From Qipengyuania_B sp965214525 (lineage in GTDB: Bacteria > Pseudomonadota > Alphaproteobacteria > Sphingomonadales > Sphingomonadaceae): a stretch of 64,000 nt of DNA. A program made the translations under genes and the position numbers. Location of the stretch: NCBI GenBank assembly GCA_965214525.1, contig OZ243959.1, forward strand, positions 2,666,001 through 2,730,000, given 5' to 3'. The first letter of the stretch is position 1. The number at the start of each line of letters is the position of its first letter. This document shows, in pieces, positions 31,694-40,457 of the stretch. The notes under the pieces were generated by a model. That model worked only from the letters and a program-made list of their open reading frames with translations. It searched no databases and had not been told where the DNA came from.

Positions 31694-33115
31694 ATGTCCA
31701 ATAGACTTGTCATCTCCCAGAAGGATAATTTCGCCGCGAATTTTGGGGACGTATTACGGAGTTCCGCGATCTTCTGGGCAAGGAACGACGCGATGGTGCA
31801 CACGACCATCTCGTTCAGCAATTACTGGCGCTACCGGAACAATGCTGATGTTGCCGTGATCGCAAACGTCCGGGATATGCAGGGAAAGCTGCTTTCCCGC
31901 AGCCCGATAAGCTTCGACCAGTCGGAGGTGTGCAACTTCACCCCGCCGCGGGATTTCGAAGGTTCTATAGAGATCGAGGTGTTCGGTAACCGCAACATGC
32001 GCATCCCCTACGCCGCTATCATGGGCATTTACGAGACTGCGGACGGGATCTCGATGGTGCATTCCTATGCGCGTGCGTATTCGCAGCACGAGATCGAGGA
32101 TGGGCGGACGATCAGTAATGGAGAGGAAAGCTGCTGGACGCTGCGGGACAACGAAAATCTGATATCCTTCGCGGCATTTCACAATGGCGCCCACAAGCAA
32201 GCGGCGCAACAGGCTACCTTGAAAGTTCGTAACCATATGGGCGAAGAGCGCTTCGCCAACATAGAATTGGCAGAACTCGCGCCGTTCGAGACAACGATCC
32301 TTACCCCTGCCGACCATTTGCGTGACCTTTCGGCCTTTCTCGATGGCCAGCCCGGCAATGCCCGGTTGAGCTACGCACTTGCCGGGGGCTTCACCCGGAT
32401 GCTGTGCGGCGTCCGTCGTCCGGATTGGAGCGAACTGCAGGTCACGCACTCGAATTTCGATTATTCGACACACGATACCGACAAACTCGACGGTGGCACG
32501 GCCTACATGGTGACGCCGACTGTTCCGGAGGATCGGCGCCAGGAAATCGTCGTTTATCCCGATACCAGCGAAGGAGATTACCACGCTACTTTCGCGGGCG
32601 GCGAAGTCGATTTCTCAACCGGGCAGATCGTTCGGCTGTCCTTTGACGACAATAGTCGACGCACGATTGCCTTCACGCGTAACGACAACGTCCTGCCTTC
32701 GCGGATGGTTACCGCTCTACGCCTGTACGGCATCGGCGAAACGATCCCCGCCGAATGTTCGTTGGGCATTGTTCACGCTGCAAGGCCACCCAAGGGGTCG
32801 GCTTGGATGCCGGTGTCGCAGAAGTTCAGTTCAAAGATTTGCTGGGCAGATTACTCCGATGTTTACGGCGGCTGCCCCGAGGACGCCACGTGGACCTGCG
32901 AACTGTATCCGCCCAACCAAAAGGAGCCGTACCGGGCGACGCTGTCATTCAGAGATTTTGCGGACCGACCCTTCCTCACGCTGGAGGAAATGTTTGGTCC
33001 GGTCGACCTGGGTGACGACTTTGGCTATCTGAGCCTGCGCAGCTCCTATGGCGGCTTCATGATCTTTTCGACGCTGCAAAAAGGCAATTCGCTGACGATG
33101 GAGCATTCGTTTTAA
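31694..33115 (+). CDS. Unrecognised beta-rich protein in nonulosonic acid locus, with duplicated His/Tyr motif
   Basis: 473 aa; I do not recognise the family. No signal peptide, lipobox or membrane segment. The pattern is mostly short amphipathic strands. Two segments resemble each other: HSYARAYSQHE at residue 123 and HSNFDYSTHD at residue 252, giving H-S-x(3,4)-Y-S-x-H-[DE], which suggests an internal duplication and perhaps a metal or sugar site. The ATG at 31694 is chosen because the upstream extension (from 31556) is low in family-like composition; its ribosome site is weak. The stop overlaps the ATG of the methyltransferase by 1 bp, so it belongs to the glycan operon, of which it is the first gene. 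Confidence 0.7.
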   Translation: MSNRLVISQKDNFAANFGDVLRSSAIFWARNDAMVHTTISFSNYWRYRNNADVAVIANVRDMQGKLLSRSPISFDQSEVCNFTPPRDFEGSIEIEVFGNRNMRIPYAAIMGIYETADGISMVHSYARAYSQHEIEDGRTISNGEESCWTLRDNENLISFAAFHNGAHKQAAQQATLKVRNHMGEERFANIELAELAPFETTILTPADHLRDLSAFLDGQPGNARLSYALAGGFTRMLCGVRRPDWSELQVTHSNFDYSTHDTDKLDGGTAYMVTPTVPEDRRQEIVVYPDTSEGDYHATFAGGEVDFSTGQIVRLSFDDNSRRTIAFTRNDNVLPSRMVTALRLYGIGETIPAECSLGIVHAARPPKGSAWMPVSQKFSSKICWADYSDVYGGCPEDATWTCELYPPNQKEPYRATLSFRDFADRPFLTLEEMFGPVDLGDDFGYLSLRSSYGGFMIFSTLQKGNSLTMEHSF

Positions 33116-33858
33116 TGCCAGGATCGAAATATGGACGTGCACGCCGGTTGATGAACGCGGTTCCCGGCGCGCGCGAAAAGCTGGCGAAAAGCTTCATGCA
33201 GCTGCCGGATTTCCTGTCTCCGCATGTCTATAACGCGGCCAGGCAGATCGTTTTCAAGGACAATAAGAAACGTCTGCCCGTGTTTCACGCCGCGTTTCGG
33301 GAAGCGGGCAAAACGCACAAGCTGGGCGATTATCTCGAATTCGGCGTGGCCAGGGGAACGTCGTTGATCTCGGCCTACAAGGTCGCGGGGAAAATGGGGC
33401 GCGACATGCGGTTCCATGCCTTCGATTCATTCGAGGGTCTGCCAGGGTCCGAGGGGGATTTCACGACGGGCGATATGTCGTATCCGGAAAGCGCCTTTCG
33501 TGCGTTCGTCCGCAAGGCCGGAATGCCGCTATCTTCTGTGACCGTGACGAAGGGCTTCTTCGACAAGACCCTGACATCGCACTGCGCGCAGGAACTGGGG
33601 ATCGAGGCGGGCAAGGCTCATGTCGTTCACATCGATTGCGATCTGTATTCTTCCACCGTGGTGATCCTCGAATTTTTGTCCGATCTGCTCGGCATCGGCT
33701 CGGTCATTATCTTCGATGATTGGTTCAGTTTCGAAGAGCAGGACAAGCCTTGGGAACACGGCGAACAACGGGCCTTTGGCGAATGGGGGCTGCGCGGTCG
33801 CTTCGAACCCCTGGCCATCACCTATCCGTGGAACGCGGCATTCAAGCTGGTCCGCTAG
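33115..33858 (+). CDS. TylF/MycF-type O-methyltransferase
   Basis: 247-aa SAM-dependent methyltransferase of the TylF (macrocin O-methyltransferase) family, which methylates sugar hydroxyls. The SAM loop is YLEFGVARGTSL; the following FHAFDSFEGLPG is a family hallmark; the metal-binding acidic motif is VHIDCDLYSS and IIFDDWFSF. ATG at 33115 shares its A with the previous stop (TAATG). In this nonulosonic acid locus it may methylate a glycan sugar or a terminal residue (inference). Confidence 0.9.
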   Translation: MPGSKYGRARRLMNAVPGAREKLAKSFMQLPDFLSPHVYNAARQIVFKDNKKRLPVFHAAFREAGKTHKLGDYLEFGVARGTSLISAYKVAGKMGRDMRFHAFDSFEGLPGSEGDFTTGDMSYPESAFRAFVRKAGMPLSSVTVTKGFFDKTLTSHCAQELGIEAGKAHVVHIDCDLYSSTVVILEFLSDLLGIGSVIIFDDWFSFEEQDKPWEHGEQRAFGEWGLRGRFEPLAITYPWNAAFKLVR

Positions 33859-33929
33859 GTGCTGGCAATCTATCAACGACGACCTACGATTGAGGGTTGC
33901 GGCGATCTAGCCGACCTAAGGTTAAGAGT

Positions 33930-35027
33930 GTGAGCGCGCTGTCAAACAAGTCAATCATTCTGGTGCGGTCTGATGCTCGATTGGCCGGGCCCGGTGTCCT
34001 GATGTTGAATGTGGCGGAAACCTTGCGCGCAGCAGGTTGGGACGTGACGATCGCGACAGGCGGCGGCGAGATGGTAGCTGCGTTTCAGGCTGCTGGCTTT
34101 ACCCACCATACCCTGGCAGGATTGCGCATCGGAGACCGATCCGCGTTGGCGCAGGTAAAGGGGGCGCTTGCCCTTCGCCTGCTCGCCAGCAAGCGCAATG
34201 TCGCCATCATCCATAGCTTCAACGCCCAGGCTGGCGTGCTGGGCCTGCTCGCAACGTTCGGTCGTTCGACCAAGGTGATCAACACGGTTCTAGGAGCGGG
34301 CAAAGAGCGGTTGTTGGCAAAACTCCCCTTTCGCCTGATAGCCGTGTCCGACTTCGTTCGCCGTAGCTTGATCGGCTTCGGGATCGACGCAGAACGCATC
34401 GATGTCGTGCATAACAGCATATTGCCGGGCGGGGCATTGTTGCAGGACCGTGGGCAGTTCGATGCCCTGTGGGACGCCCGGATGCAGGCTAAGCAATTAC
34501 GCCTGATCTCGATCGCCATGATGAGCGGCAACAAGGGCCAGATGGCAATCCTGATCGCACTTCGGCGACTGCTGGATAAGACGCCTGACTTTCGCATACG
34601 TATCAAATTCATTGGGGATGGCCAATATCGCAGCGACCTGGAGCGGTTCGCGATCGAACAGAAATTGGATGGTCACGTCGAATTCGTTGGTGCCATCAAC
34701 GATGTCTATCCCCATCTGGATGCTGCCCACGGTCTCATCCATCTCACCCCGCAGGAGACCTTCGGGATCGTCATAGCCGAGGCACAGGCAAGAGGCTTGG
34801 GGGTTATCGCTTACCGCATAGGGGGTATACCAGAAGTCGCCACCGAAGGAGAGAGCGGTATCCTGCTTGACCTTGACGATATTGACGGGGTCGTTGCCGC
34901 AATCGAACAAGCAGCGGATCTCCAGTTCATGCGCGATATGGGGTGGGCCGGGCTGCTCAAGGCCAAAGACGCTTTCACTAGGCCAAGGTTACGCGCCGGC
35001 CTCGAAGCCGCATACGAAAAGCTTTAG
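33930..35027 (+). CDS. Glycosyltransferase, GT4-like
   Basis: 365-aa retaining glycosyltransferase of GT-B fold. N-terminal Rossmann domain: LVRSDARLAGPGVLMLNVAETLRAAGWDV. The C-terminal donor domain contains IKFIGDGQYRSDL and the E-x7-E-like FGIVIAEAQARGLGVIAY followed by GGIPEV. Probably adds a sugar to a surface glycan carrying the nonulosonic acid; donor and acceptor are unknown. GTG at 33930 with AAGG upstream is preferred over a TTG at 33897. Separated by 71 bp from the methyltransferase, so it may have a further promoter. Confidence 0.88.
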   Translation: MSALSNKSIILVRSDARLAGPGVLMLNVAETLRAAGWDVTIATGGGEMVAAFQAAGFTHHTLAGLRIGDRSALAQVKGALALRLLASKRNVAIIHSFNAQAGVLGLLATFGRSTKVINTVLGAGKERLLAKLPFRLIAVSDFVRRSLIGFGIDAERIDVVHNSILPGGALLQDRGQFDALWDARMQAKQLRLISIAMMSGNKGQMAILIALRRLLDKTPDFRIRIKFIGDGQYRSDLERFAIEQKLDGHVEFVGAINDVYPHLDAAHGLIHLTPQETFGIVIAEAQARGLGVIAYRIGGIPEVATEGESGILLDLDDIDGVVAAIEQAADLQFMRDMGWAGLLKAKDAFTRPRLRAGLEAAYEKL

Positions 35028-35103
35028 GAACCGATCGGGATCGCCGCTCGGCTTTTCGTTGAATTGTAAGTTCGCGTCGCTCTAACAAGTGAAGGAGTTC
35101 AAG

Positions 35104-36573
35104 GTGCAACGGGTCGAAAGCTTCTACGTCAGTGCCCGCAGTACCATAAGGGATGGACTGCGTGCGATCAACGAAAATGGCAAGGGCCACCTCATTTGCG
35201 TCGATGACGCCGACCGCTTCCTGCGCATGGTCAGCGACGGCGATCTGCGCAGGCTTCTATTGGCGGGGTTTGGCCTCGACGATACCTTGGACAATCTGCC
35301 TGACATCGTTCCGGTCATCGCTTCGATGGAAACGAGTTTTGCCGATTTGATGGGACTGTTTACCGATCACGGCGTTGCCGTCATCCCTCGATTGGACGAT
35401 GACAGGAAAGTGCGGCTCTTGGAGTTCAGGAACGAGGCGGGGCCGGTCTTGCTATCCACCCCGCACCTGGGCGAGAACGAAAACAAGTTTGTTCAGCAGG
35501 CATTCGAAACCAACTGGATCGCCCCGCTGGGGCCCAACGTCGAAAGTTTCGAGAGCGAAATGTCGAACTATCTTGGCGGCATTTGCTGCGCAGCGTTGTC
35601 TTCGGGAACATCGGCGATCCACCTTGGGCTGATCCTCTTGGGTGTGCAGGACGGCGACCGGGTCTACTGTTCCAGCTTCACCTTCGCCGCTTCGGCAAAC
35701 CCGATATTGTACGAGCGCGCGGTTCCGGTGTTCATCGATTCCGAACGGGATAGCTGGAACATGTCGCCCCGCGCGCTTGAACGTGCGCTGGAGAGCGACA
35801 TGGCTGCAAATAAGCTGCCAAAGGCCATTATCGTCGTGGACCTCTACGGCCAGTCTGCGGATATGGATCCGCTGATCGAGATCGCGGAACGTTATGGCGT
35901 TCCGGTTCTGGAAGATGCCGCTGAATCGCTGGGTGCCTCGTACAAGGGTAGGAAATCCGGAACGTTCGGGCGCATTTCCGTTCTCAGTTTCAACGGAAAT
36001 AAGATCATCACCACGTCCGGTGGCGGGATGTTGTGCTGCCACGAACCCGATATTGCAGAGCGCGCGCGTTTCCTGGCGACGCAAGCGCGCGAAAGTGCCG
36101 ACCATTACGAACACCGCGTCGTGGGTTACAATTATCGGATGAGTAACGTTCTGGCTGGCATCGGGCGTGGGCAATTGGGGGTACTGAACGAGCGGGTGGC
36201 CAGCCGACGATCGGTGTTCGACCGATATGAGAGGGCGCTCAAAGAGTGCGGCGGCATCGAATTCATGCCCGAGCCCGAGGGATATTTTTCGACACGGTGG
36301 CTTTCGGCGGTTACATTCGGCAGCGGTGCGGGGCGTTCCAATCGCGAGATACTCTCAGGTTTGAGATCCGTAGGTATCGAGGCCCGCCCGCTTTGGAAGC
36401 CAATGCATATGCAACCCGTCTTCGCGGGCGCGGAATTTGTTGCGCATGATGAGAAAAACCCGGTCTGCGTCGATCTTTATGAGCGGGGGCTTTGTCTGCC
36501 ATCGGGCTCGAATATGAGCGATGAAGCGCTCGATCGCGTGATCGAGCAGTTGAAGTATCTCTTGCAGGCCTGA
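35104..36573 (+). CDS. CBS-domain pair fused to DegT/DnrJ/EryC1 sugar aminotransferase
   Basis: 489 aa. Residues 1 to about 110 form a CBS pair (VSARSTIRDGLRAINENG, DDADRFLRMVSDGDLRRLL; then FADLMGLFTDHGVAVIP). From about 118 a full PLP-dependent sugar aminotransferase follows: SSGTSAIHLGLILLG, the cofactor Asp in VLEDAAESLGA, and the Schiff-base lysine Lys300 in SFNGNKIITTSGGG. It would aminate a 4-keto nucleotide sugar, the LegC/PseC-type step. CBS domains usually bind adenine nucleotides; in legionaminic pathways a CBS pair is known on the nucleotidyltransferase, so its place on the aminotransferase is unusual. GTG at 35104 follows GAAGGAG. Confidence 0.9.
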   Translation: MQRVESFYVSARSTIRDGLRAINENGKGHLICVDDADRFLRMVSDGDLRRLLLAGFGLDDTLDNLPDIVPVIASMETSFADLMGLFTDHGVAVIPRLDDDRKVRLLEFRNEAGPVLLSTPHLGENENKFVQQAFETNWIAPLGPNVESFESEMSNYLGGICCAALSSGTSAIHLGLILLGVQDGDRVYCSSFTFAASANPILYERAVPVFIDSERDSWNMSPRALERALESDMAANKLPKAIIVVDLYGQSADMDPLIEIAERYGVPVLEDAAESLGASYKGRKSGTFGRISVLSFNGNKIITTSGGGMLCCHEPDIAERARFLATQARESADHYEHRVVGYNYRMSNVLAGIGRGQLGVLNERVASRRSVFDRYERALKECGGIEFMPEPEGYFSTRWLSAVTFGSGAGRSNREILSGLRSVGIEARPLWKPMHMQPVFAGAEFVAHDEKNPVCVDLYERGLCLPSGSNMSDEALDRVIEQLKYLLQA

Positions 36574-36712
36574 TTGCAGGCTTGTGGCATCGGCAATTCT
36601 TTCTGATAGCGATTGCGCGACCGGGGCGAGCGAACGGGTCCCAAAGGCGGGGGAGGACGATGGAACAACTGGCATTTGAACGTGCGATGGGCCTGCCTGT
36701 CGCGATCGCGGT

Positions 36713-37429
36713 ATGACGAACATCAGCGGCAGTTTGGCCCTGATACCCGCTCGGGCCGGATCAAAACGCGTGCCAGGCAAAAACTGCCGGTTGCTCGGCA
36801 AACAGCCTCTGGTCGGCTGGACAATCGCGGCGGCCGCAGCCAGCAAACGCATCGATCGCGTGATCCTGAGCACCGATGATCCACGGCTTATCGCACATTA
36901 CCAGGACGACGAGCGCGTGTGCGTCATGATCCGCCCGGCGCATTTGAGCCATGACCATGCCAGCAGCGTCGATGTCGCCTTCCATGCTTTGCAGACGGAG
37001 CGCGATGCAGGCAGGTCGTGGAACCGTCTCGTCCTGCTGCAGCCGACTTCCCCATTCAGGGCCCCAGGGCGGATCGATGATGCTTGTGATTTGCTCGACC
37101 GGACCGACAAGGGTTCGGTTACCAGTATCTGCCGGGCGCGAACGCATCCATATTATTGCTTCTACATGGCGGACGACAAGCGCCTGATGCCTGCTATCGA
37201 CCGATCCGCATATGGCGAGGTGCGCAGTCAGGACTTGCCGCCCGCCTACCGGTTGACAGGAAGCATCTATGCCATCGCAGTCGATAGATTTTTGTCGAGT
37301 GCCCGGTTCGTGGACGAGCATACGCAAGGGTTACTTTGTGACTATCCGGGCGAAGATCTGGATATAGATACGTTGGAGGATTTTAATTGGGCTGAAAGGT
37401 TTGTCGCCATGAATCACCGTGGTGAATAG
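36713..37429 (+). CDS. Acylneuraminate cytidylyltransferase family (CMP-nonulosonate synthetase)
   Basis: 238-aa nucleotidyltransferase that activates a nonulosonic acid with CTP. The N-terminal signature IPARAGSKRVPGKN is the CMP-sialate synthetase motif; DRVILSTDDPRLI, LLQPTSPFR, and the C-terminal GEDLDIDTLEDF are conserved. Similarity alone does not decide between sialic, legionaminic and pseudaminic acid. ATG at 36713 lies 140 bp after the aminotransferase; the flippase gene overlaps its 3' end by 11 bp. Confidence 0.92.
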   Translation: MTNISGSLALIPARAGSKRVPGKNCRLLGKQPLVGWTIAAAAASKRIDRVILSTDDPRLIAHYQDDERVCVMIRPAHLSHDHASSVDVAFHALQTERDAGRSWNRLVLLQPTSPFRAPGRIDDACDLLDRTDKGSVTSICRARTHPYYCFYMADDKRLMPAIDRSAYGEVRSQDLPPAYRLTGSIYAIAVDRFLSSARFVDEHTQGLLCDYPGEDLDIDTLEDFNWAERFVAMNHRGE

Positions 37430-38705
37430 AACACTTTCCGCGCTTTCGGCAACGACCGGCCTGGTCGCGGTCACGGCAGTGTCGAAACTGCTCGGTTTCG
37501 TGCGTGAAATAGCCTTGCTTGAAAGCCTGGGTGCCGGACTGGACCTTGATCGGTTCCTCGCCTTCTTCGGGATCGTCAATCTGGTCACCGGGGCCCTGGG
37601 GATCTGTATCGTCACCAACATCACCCCCATCGCGGCGCAATTCAAGGGCCGGAGCGGGGCCGTAGCCGTCATGCGAAGCGCCGTCATACCGGCCGTAATG
37701 ACCTGGGCCATCGCAACGATCATCTGCTTGTCCTACGCGCTTTACGAAGCACGCCCCACCAGACAATTCCTGCTGCTGCCCCTTGCCGTTGCGTCGATCG
37801 TACCGTTCTCGTTATTGGCTGAGTATCAGGTCGGCCTGCTGATCTCACGTGGCCGGCGATTGCCGGTCATCGCTGGCAACCTGCTCATTTCCGTGCCGCT
37901 GGTGATCGCGCTGGTGCTGCTCAACCTTAGCATCGTGGGATATGCGATCGGCCTGGCAGTATCTTTTGCCTTTCGCAACGTTGTCTTCGCGATGATCCTG
38001 ACGCGCAAGGAAGGCGACGAAACGACAGCTTCGTCGCCTGTCCCGAATTTGTTCGCCGGCCGTGTTGCAAAAACGCTGGCCGGCGGTTCGGCCATCCTGG
38101 GTATGAGCCTGGTGTATCTGATGGCCATCATCGTCGCGCGGCAGTTCGGTGCCGGCGCGGCCACTTTGGTCGGCTATTCGTTGAAAATCCCGATGCTGGT
38201 CCTTGCCTCCTTGTGGTTCGTTCTGGGGACGGGGTTCTTCTCCAGCCTGGTTCGCGACGGATCGATGAGGATCGTTCGACGGATCCTTGTCTTGACGGGC
38301 ATCAATGGGCTTGCTTTCGGGGCGATTGCCGTATTTGTTTTAAGCGTGAACCACCTTTCCGAAGATTATCGCAGTTTGATGGGGAAGACGGAGATCCTTG
38401 ATATCCTGTCCCAATCCCTGCCGATGCTGCCGCTGATCATCCTGGTTCCGATGATCGAGATGGTGCAACGGTTGTATGTAACCGAGGGCAGGCATGAACA
38501 GGTGGCGATAATGGCCGCGGTCGTCATCGTCACCAGCGGCTTGGCGCAATTCTTCGCATGGACCGCCGACGCCTTTGCGTTGCTGATGTGGTCGCCTACG
38601 ATAGCCGCGTCGGGAGGCTTTGGCATAGCATGCCTGTTGCTCGTTCGTCGCCAGCGCACGCAAGCCGCGCAAGCTGGATTGCAGTTCAGAAAAGGCCCGG
38701 CATGA
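37419..38705 (+). CDS. MurJ/MOP-superfamily lipid-linked glycan flippase
   Basis: 428-aa polytopic membrane protein with about 12 hydrophobic segments. The N-terminal VAVTAVSKLLGFVREIALLESLGAG is the MurJ-like signature of the MOP flippase superfamily; later DGSMRIVRRILVLTGING fits the helix 7-8 linker. Shorter than true MurJ (about 510 aa) and located between nonulosonate genes, so it probably flips a lipid-linked oligosaccharide rather than lipid II (inference). GTG start at 37419 overlaps the cytidylyltransferase by 11 bp; its end overlaps the NeuB-type gene by 4 bp. Confidence 0.85.
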   Translation: MVNRTLSALSATTGLVAVTAVSKLLGFVREIALLESLGAGLDLDRFLAFFGIVNLVTGALGICIVTNITPIAAQFKGRSGAVAVMRSAVIPAVMTWAIATIICLSYALYEARPTRQFLLLPLAVASIVPFSLLAEYQVGLLISRGRRLPVIAGNLLISVPLVIALVLLNLSIVGYAIGLAVSFAFRNVVFAMILTRKEGDETTASSPVPNLFAGRVAKTLAGGSAILGMSLVYLMAIIVARQFGAGAATLVGYSLKIPMLVLASLWFVLGTGFFSSLVRDGSMRIVRRILVLTGINGLAFGAIAVFVLSVNHLSEDYRSLMGKTEILDILSQSLPMLPLIILVPMIEMVQRLYVTEGRHEQVAIMAAVVIVTSGLAQFFAWTADAFALLMWSPTIAASGGFGIACLLLVRRQRTQAAQAGLQFRKGPA

Positions 38706-39754
38706 CCTCCCCCTTGTATTCTTTGCAGATTGGCGAACGTCGGCTCTCGTCGCATGATCCGGTCTATATCGTGGCCGAGATCGGTGTGAACCATGATGGC
38801 AAGCTGGAACTTGCGAAGCAGCTGGTTGATTGCGCGAAGGCCGCCGGCGCGGATGCCGTGAAGTTTCAGACTTTCCACACCGCTTCCAGCATCCTGCAAT
38901 CGGCGCCAAAGGCTGATTACCAAACCCGGCAGACCGGGGCGGGCAGCCAGTTCGAAATGGTTTCCAAACTACAGCTTCCCTTCGATGATTTCGCAGTCTT
39001 GAGCGACTATTGCGCGCAGGCGGGCATAGATTTCATCAGCACGGCTTTCGACCAGCAAGCCTTGGAATTCGTCATCCGCCTCGAACCCAAATGCCTGAAA
39101 TGGCCATCTGGCGAGATCATGAATGTGAAGCTGCTGGAACAGGCGGCCGCCAGCGGACTGCCGGTCTTTCTTTCTACCGGCATGGCAACTCTGGCCGAGA
39201 TCGACGTTGCGTTGTCCATTCTCAGACCGCGCTGCGATGTAGCCGTGATGCAGTGCGTGTCGAACTATCCTGCGCGGTTGGAAGACCAGAACCTTCGGAC
39301 CCTGCCCGCTTTCGCCCAAGCCTTTGGCTGCCCAGTCGGTTTCTCCGATCATACGCTGGGGATCGAAGCGGCACTGGCTGCCAGGGCGCTCGGCATGTGC
39401 GTGCTGGAAAAGCATATGACCTTGGACCGGTCGGCCCAGGGGCCCGATCACGCTGCTTCGATGGAACCGAGGGATTTCGGCGCTATGGTGCAGATATTGC
39501 GGCAGCTGGAGCAAGGGCTGGGCGATGGCGTGAAGCGGCCAGTCGAAGACGAGATGTCCACCATGGCAGTGGCCCGAAAAAGCCTGGTATATGCTAAGGA
39601 CTTATCCGCCGGTCATCGTCTCGGCGCTGACGATCTGACCGCCAAACGCCCAGGCGATGGGGTGAGTGCTGCACATTTCGAGATGTTCGTAGGCACCAGA
39701 TTGCAAAGAGATGTCGTGTCGGATGCCTATGTCGCTTTGGGGGATGTGGCGTAA
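38702..39754 (+). CDS. neuB: N-acylneuraminate/legionaminate synthase family (NeuB/LegI-type)
   Basis: 350-aa synthase that condenses PEP with an acylated hexosamine to form a nine-carbon nonulosonic acid. TIM-barrel part: VYIVAEIGVNHDGKLELAK, GADAVKFQTF, ISTAFDQQALEF, KWPSGEIMN, LSTGMATLAEI, VGFSDHTLGIEAALAA; the C-terminal 70 residues are the SAF antifreeze-like domain (ARKSLVYAKDLSAGHRLGADDLTAKRPGDGVS). The gene starts at the ATG at 38702, overlapping the flippase stop (ATGA), and its stop overlaps the next ATG by 1 bp. The exact sugar (Neu5Ac or di-N-acyl-legionaminate) cannot be assigned from sequence by eye, but the aminotransferase nearby favours a diamino sugar. Confidence 0.93.
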   Translation: MTSPLYSLQIGERRLSSHDPVYIVAEIGVNHDGKLELAKQLVDCAKAAGADAVKFQTFHTASSILQSAPKADYQTRQTGAGSQFEMVSKLQLPFDDFAVLSDYCAQAGIDFISTAFDQQALEFVIRLEPKCLKWPSGEIMNVKLLEQAAASGLPVFLSTGMATLAEIDVALSILRPRCDVAVMQCVSNYPARLEDQNLRTLPAFAQAFGCPVGFSDHTLGIEAALAARALGMCVLEKHMTLDRSAQGPDHAASMEPRDFGAMVQILRQLEQGLGDGVKRPVEDEMSTMAVARKSLVYAKDLSAGHRLGADDLTAKRPGDGVSAAHFEMFVGTRLQRDVVSDAYVALGDVA

Positions 39755-40428
39755 TGCCCGGCACGCAACCCAGCGGTGACGGCGCCGTCCTGGGGGTCTA
39801 TGGCAGCGGGGGTTTCGGTAGGGAGGTCATGCCCCTGGTGCGGCGCGCGATTGCCAGCGGGATCATCGGGTCGGCCGAACTGACGTTTATCGACGACACC
39901 GGCGGCGGCGAGGTGAACGGATCTCCCGTATGCTCGCTAGATGAATTCAGCGAACTGCCGGCCGCGCGTCGTCTTGCAGTTATCGCTGTGGGCGCGGGCG
40001 ATCTTAGGGCGAAATTGTCCGGAAGGTGCCTAGACCGGGGGATCGCGTTGCAAAGCCTTATTGCTCCCAATGCTATGGTCTACGATGACGTCGTCATAGG
40101 ACAGGGCGCGGTCATATGTGCGTTCAGCACGATTACTTCGAACGTAAGAATAGGGGAACTTTTTCAAGCCAACCTTTACTCCTATGTCGCCCATGATTGC
40201 GTCATCGGCGACCGGGTCACCTTTGCTCCCGGAGTGAAGTGCAATGGCAACGTCATGATAGGCGACGATGCTTCCATCGGCACCGGGGCGATCATCAGGC
40301 CGGGAACGCCGGATGCGAAACTTAAGATTGGCGAAGGGGCTGTTGTGGGGATGGGCGCGGTCGTTACGCGCGATGTTGCGCCCGGCGCGGTCGTCGTCGG
40401 CAATCCGGCAAGACAATTACAGCGATAA
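39754..40428 (+). CDS. NeuD/LegH-type hexapeptide-repeat acyltransferase
   Basis: 224-aa sugar N- or O-acyltransferase. An N-terminal Rossmann-like domain (VLGVYGSGGFGREVMPLV) binds the nucleotide sugar; from about residue 105 left-handed beta-helix hexapeptide repeats follow (DDVVIGQGAVICAFSTI, IGDRVTFAPGVKCNGNVMIGDDASIGTGAIIRPG), ending with VVGNPARQL. The general base His is in YVAHDCVIGD. ATG at 39754 overlaps the synthase stop by 1 bp. Probably acetylates the 4-amino group made by the CBS-aminotransferase. Confidence 0.92.
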   Translation: MPGTQPSGDGAVLGVYGSGGFGREVMPLVRRAIASGIIGSAELTFIDDTGGGEVNGSPVCSLDEFSELPAARRLAVIAVGAGDLRAKLSGRCLDRGIALQSLIAPNAMVYDDVVIGQGAVICAFSTITSNVRIGELFQANLYSYVAHDCVIGDRVTFAPGVKCNGNVMIGDDASIGTGAIIRPGTPDAKLKIGEGAVVGMGAVVTRDVAPGAVVVGNPARQLQR

Positions 40429-40457
40429 CGTCCCGCTTCGATGACCGGCCCGCCCAG

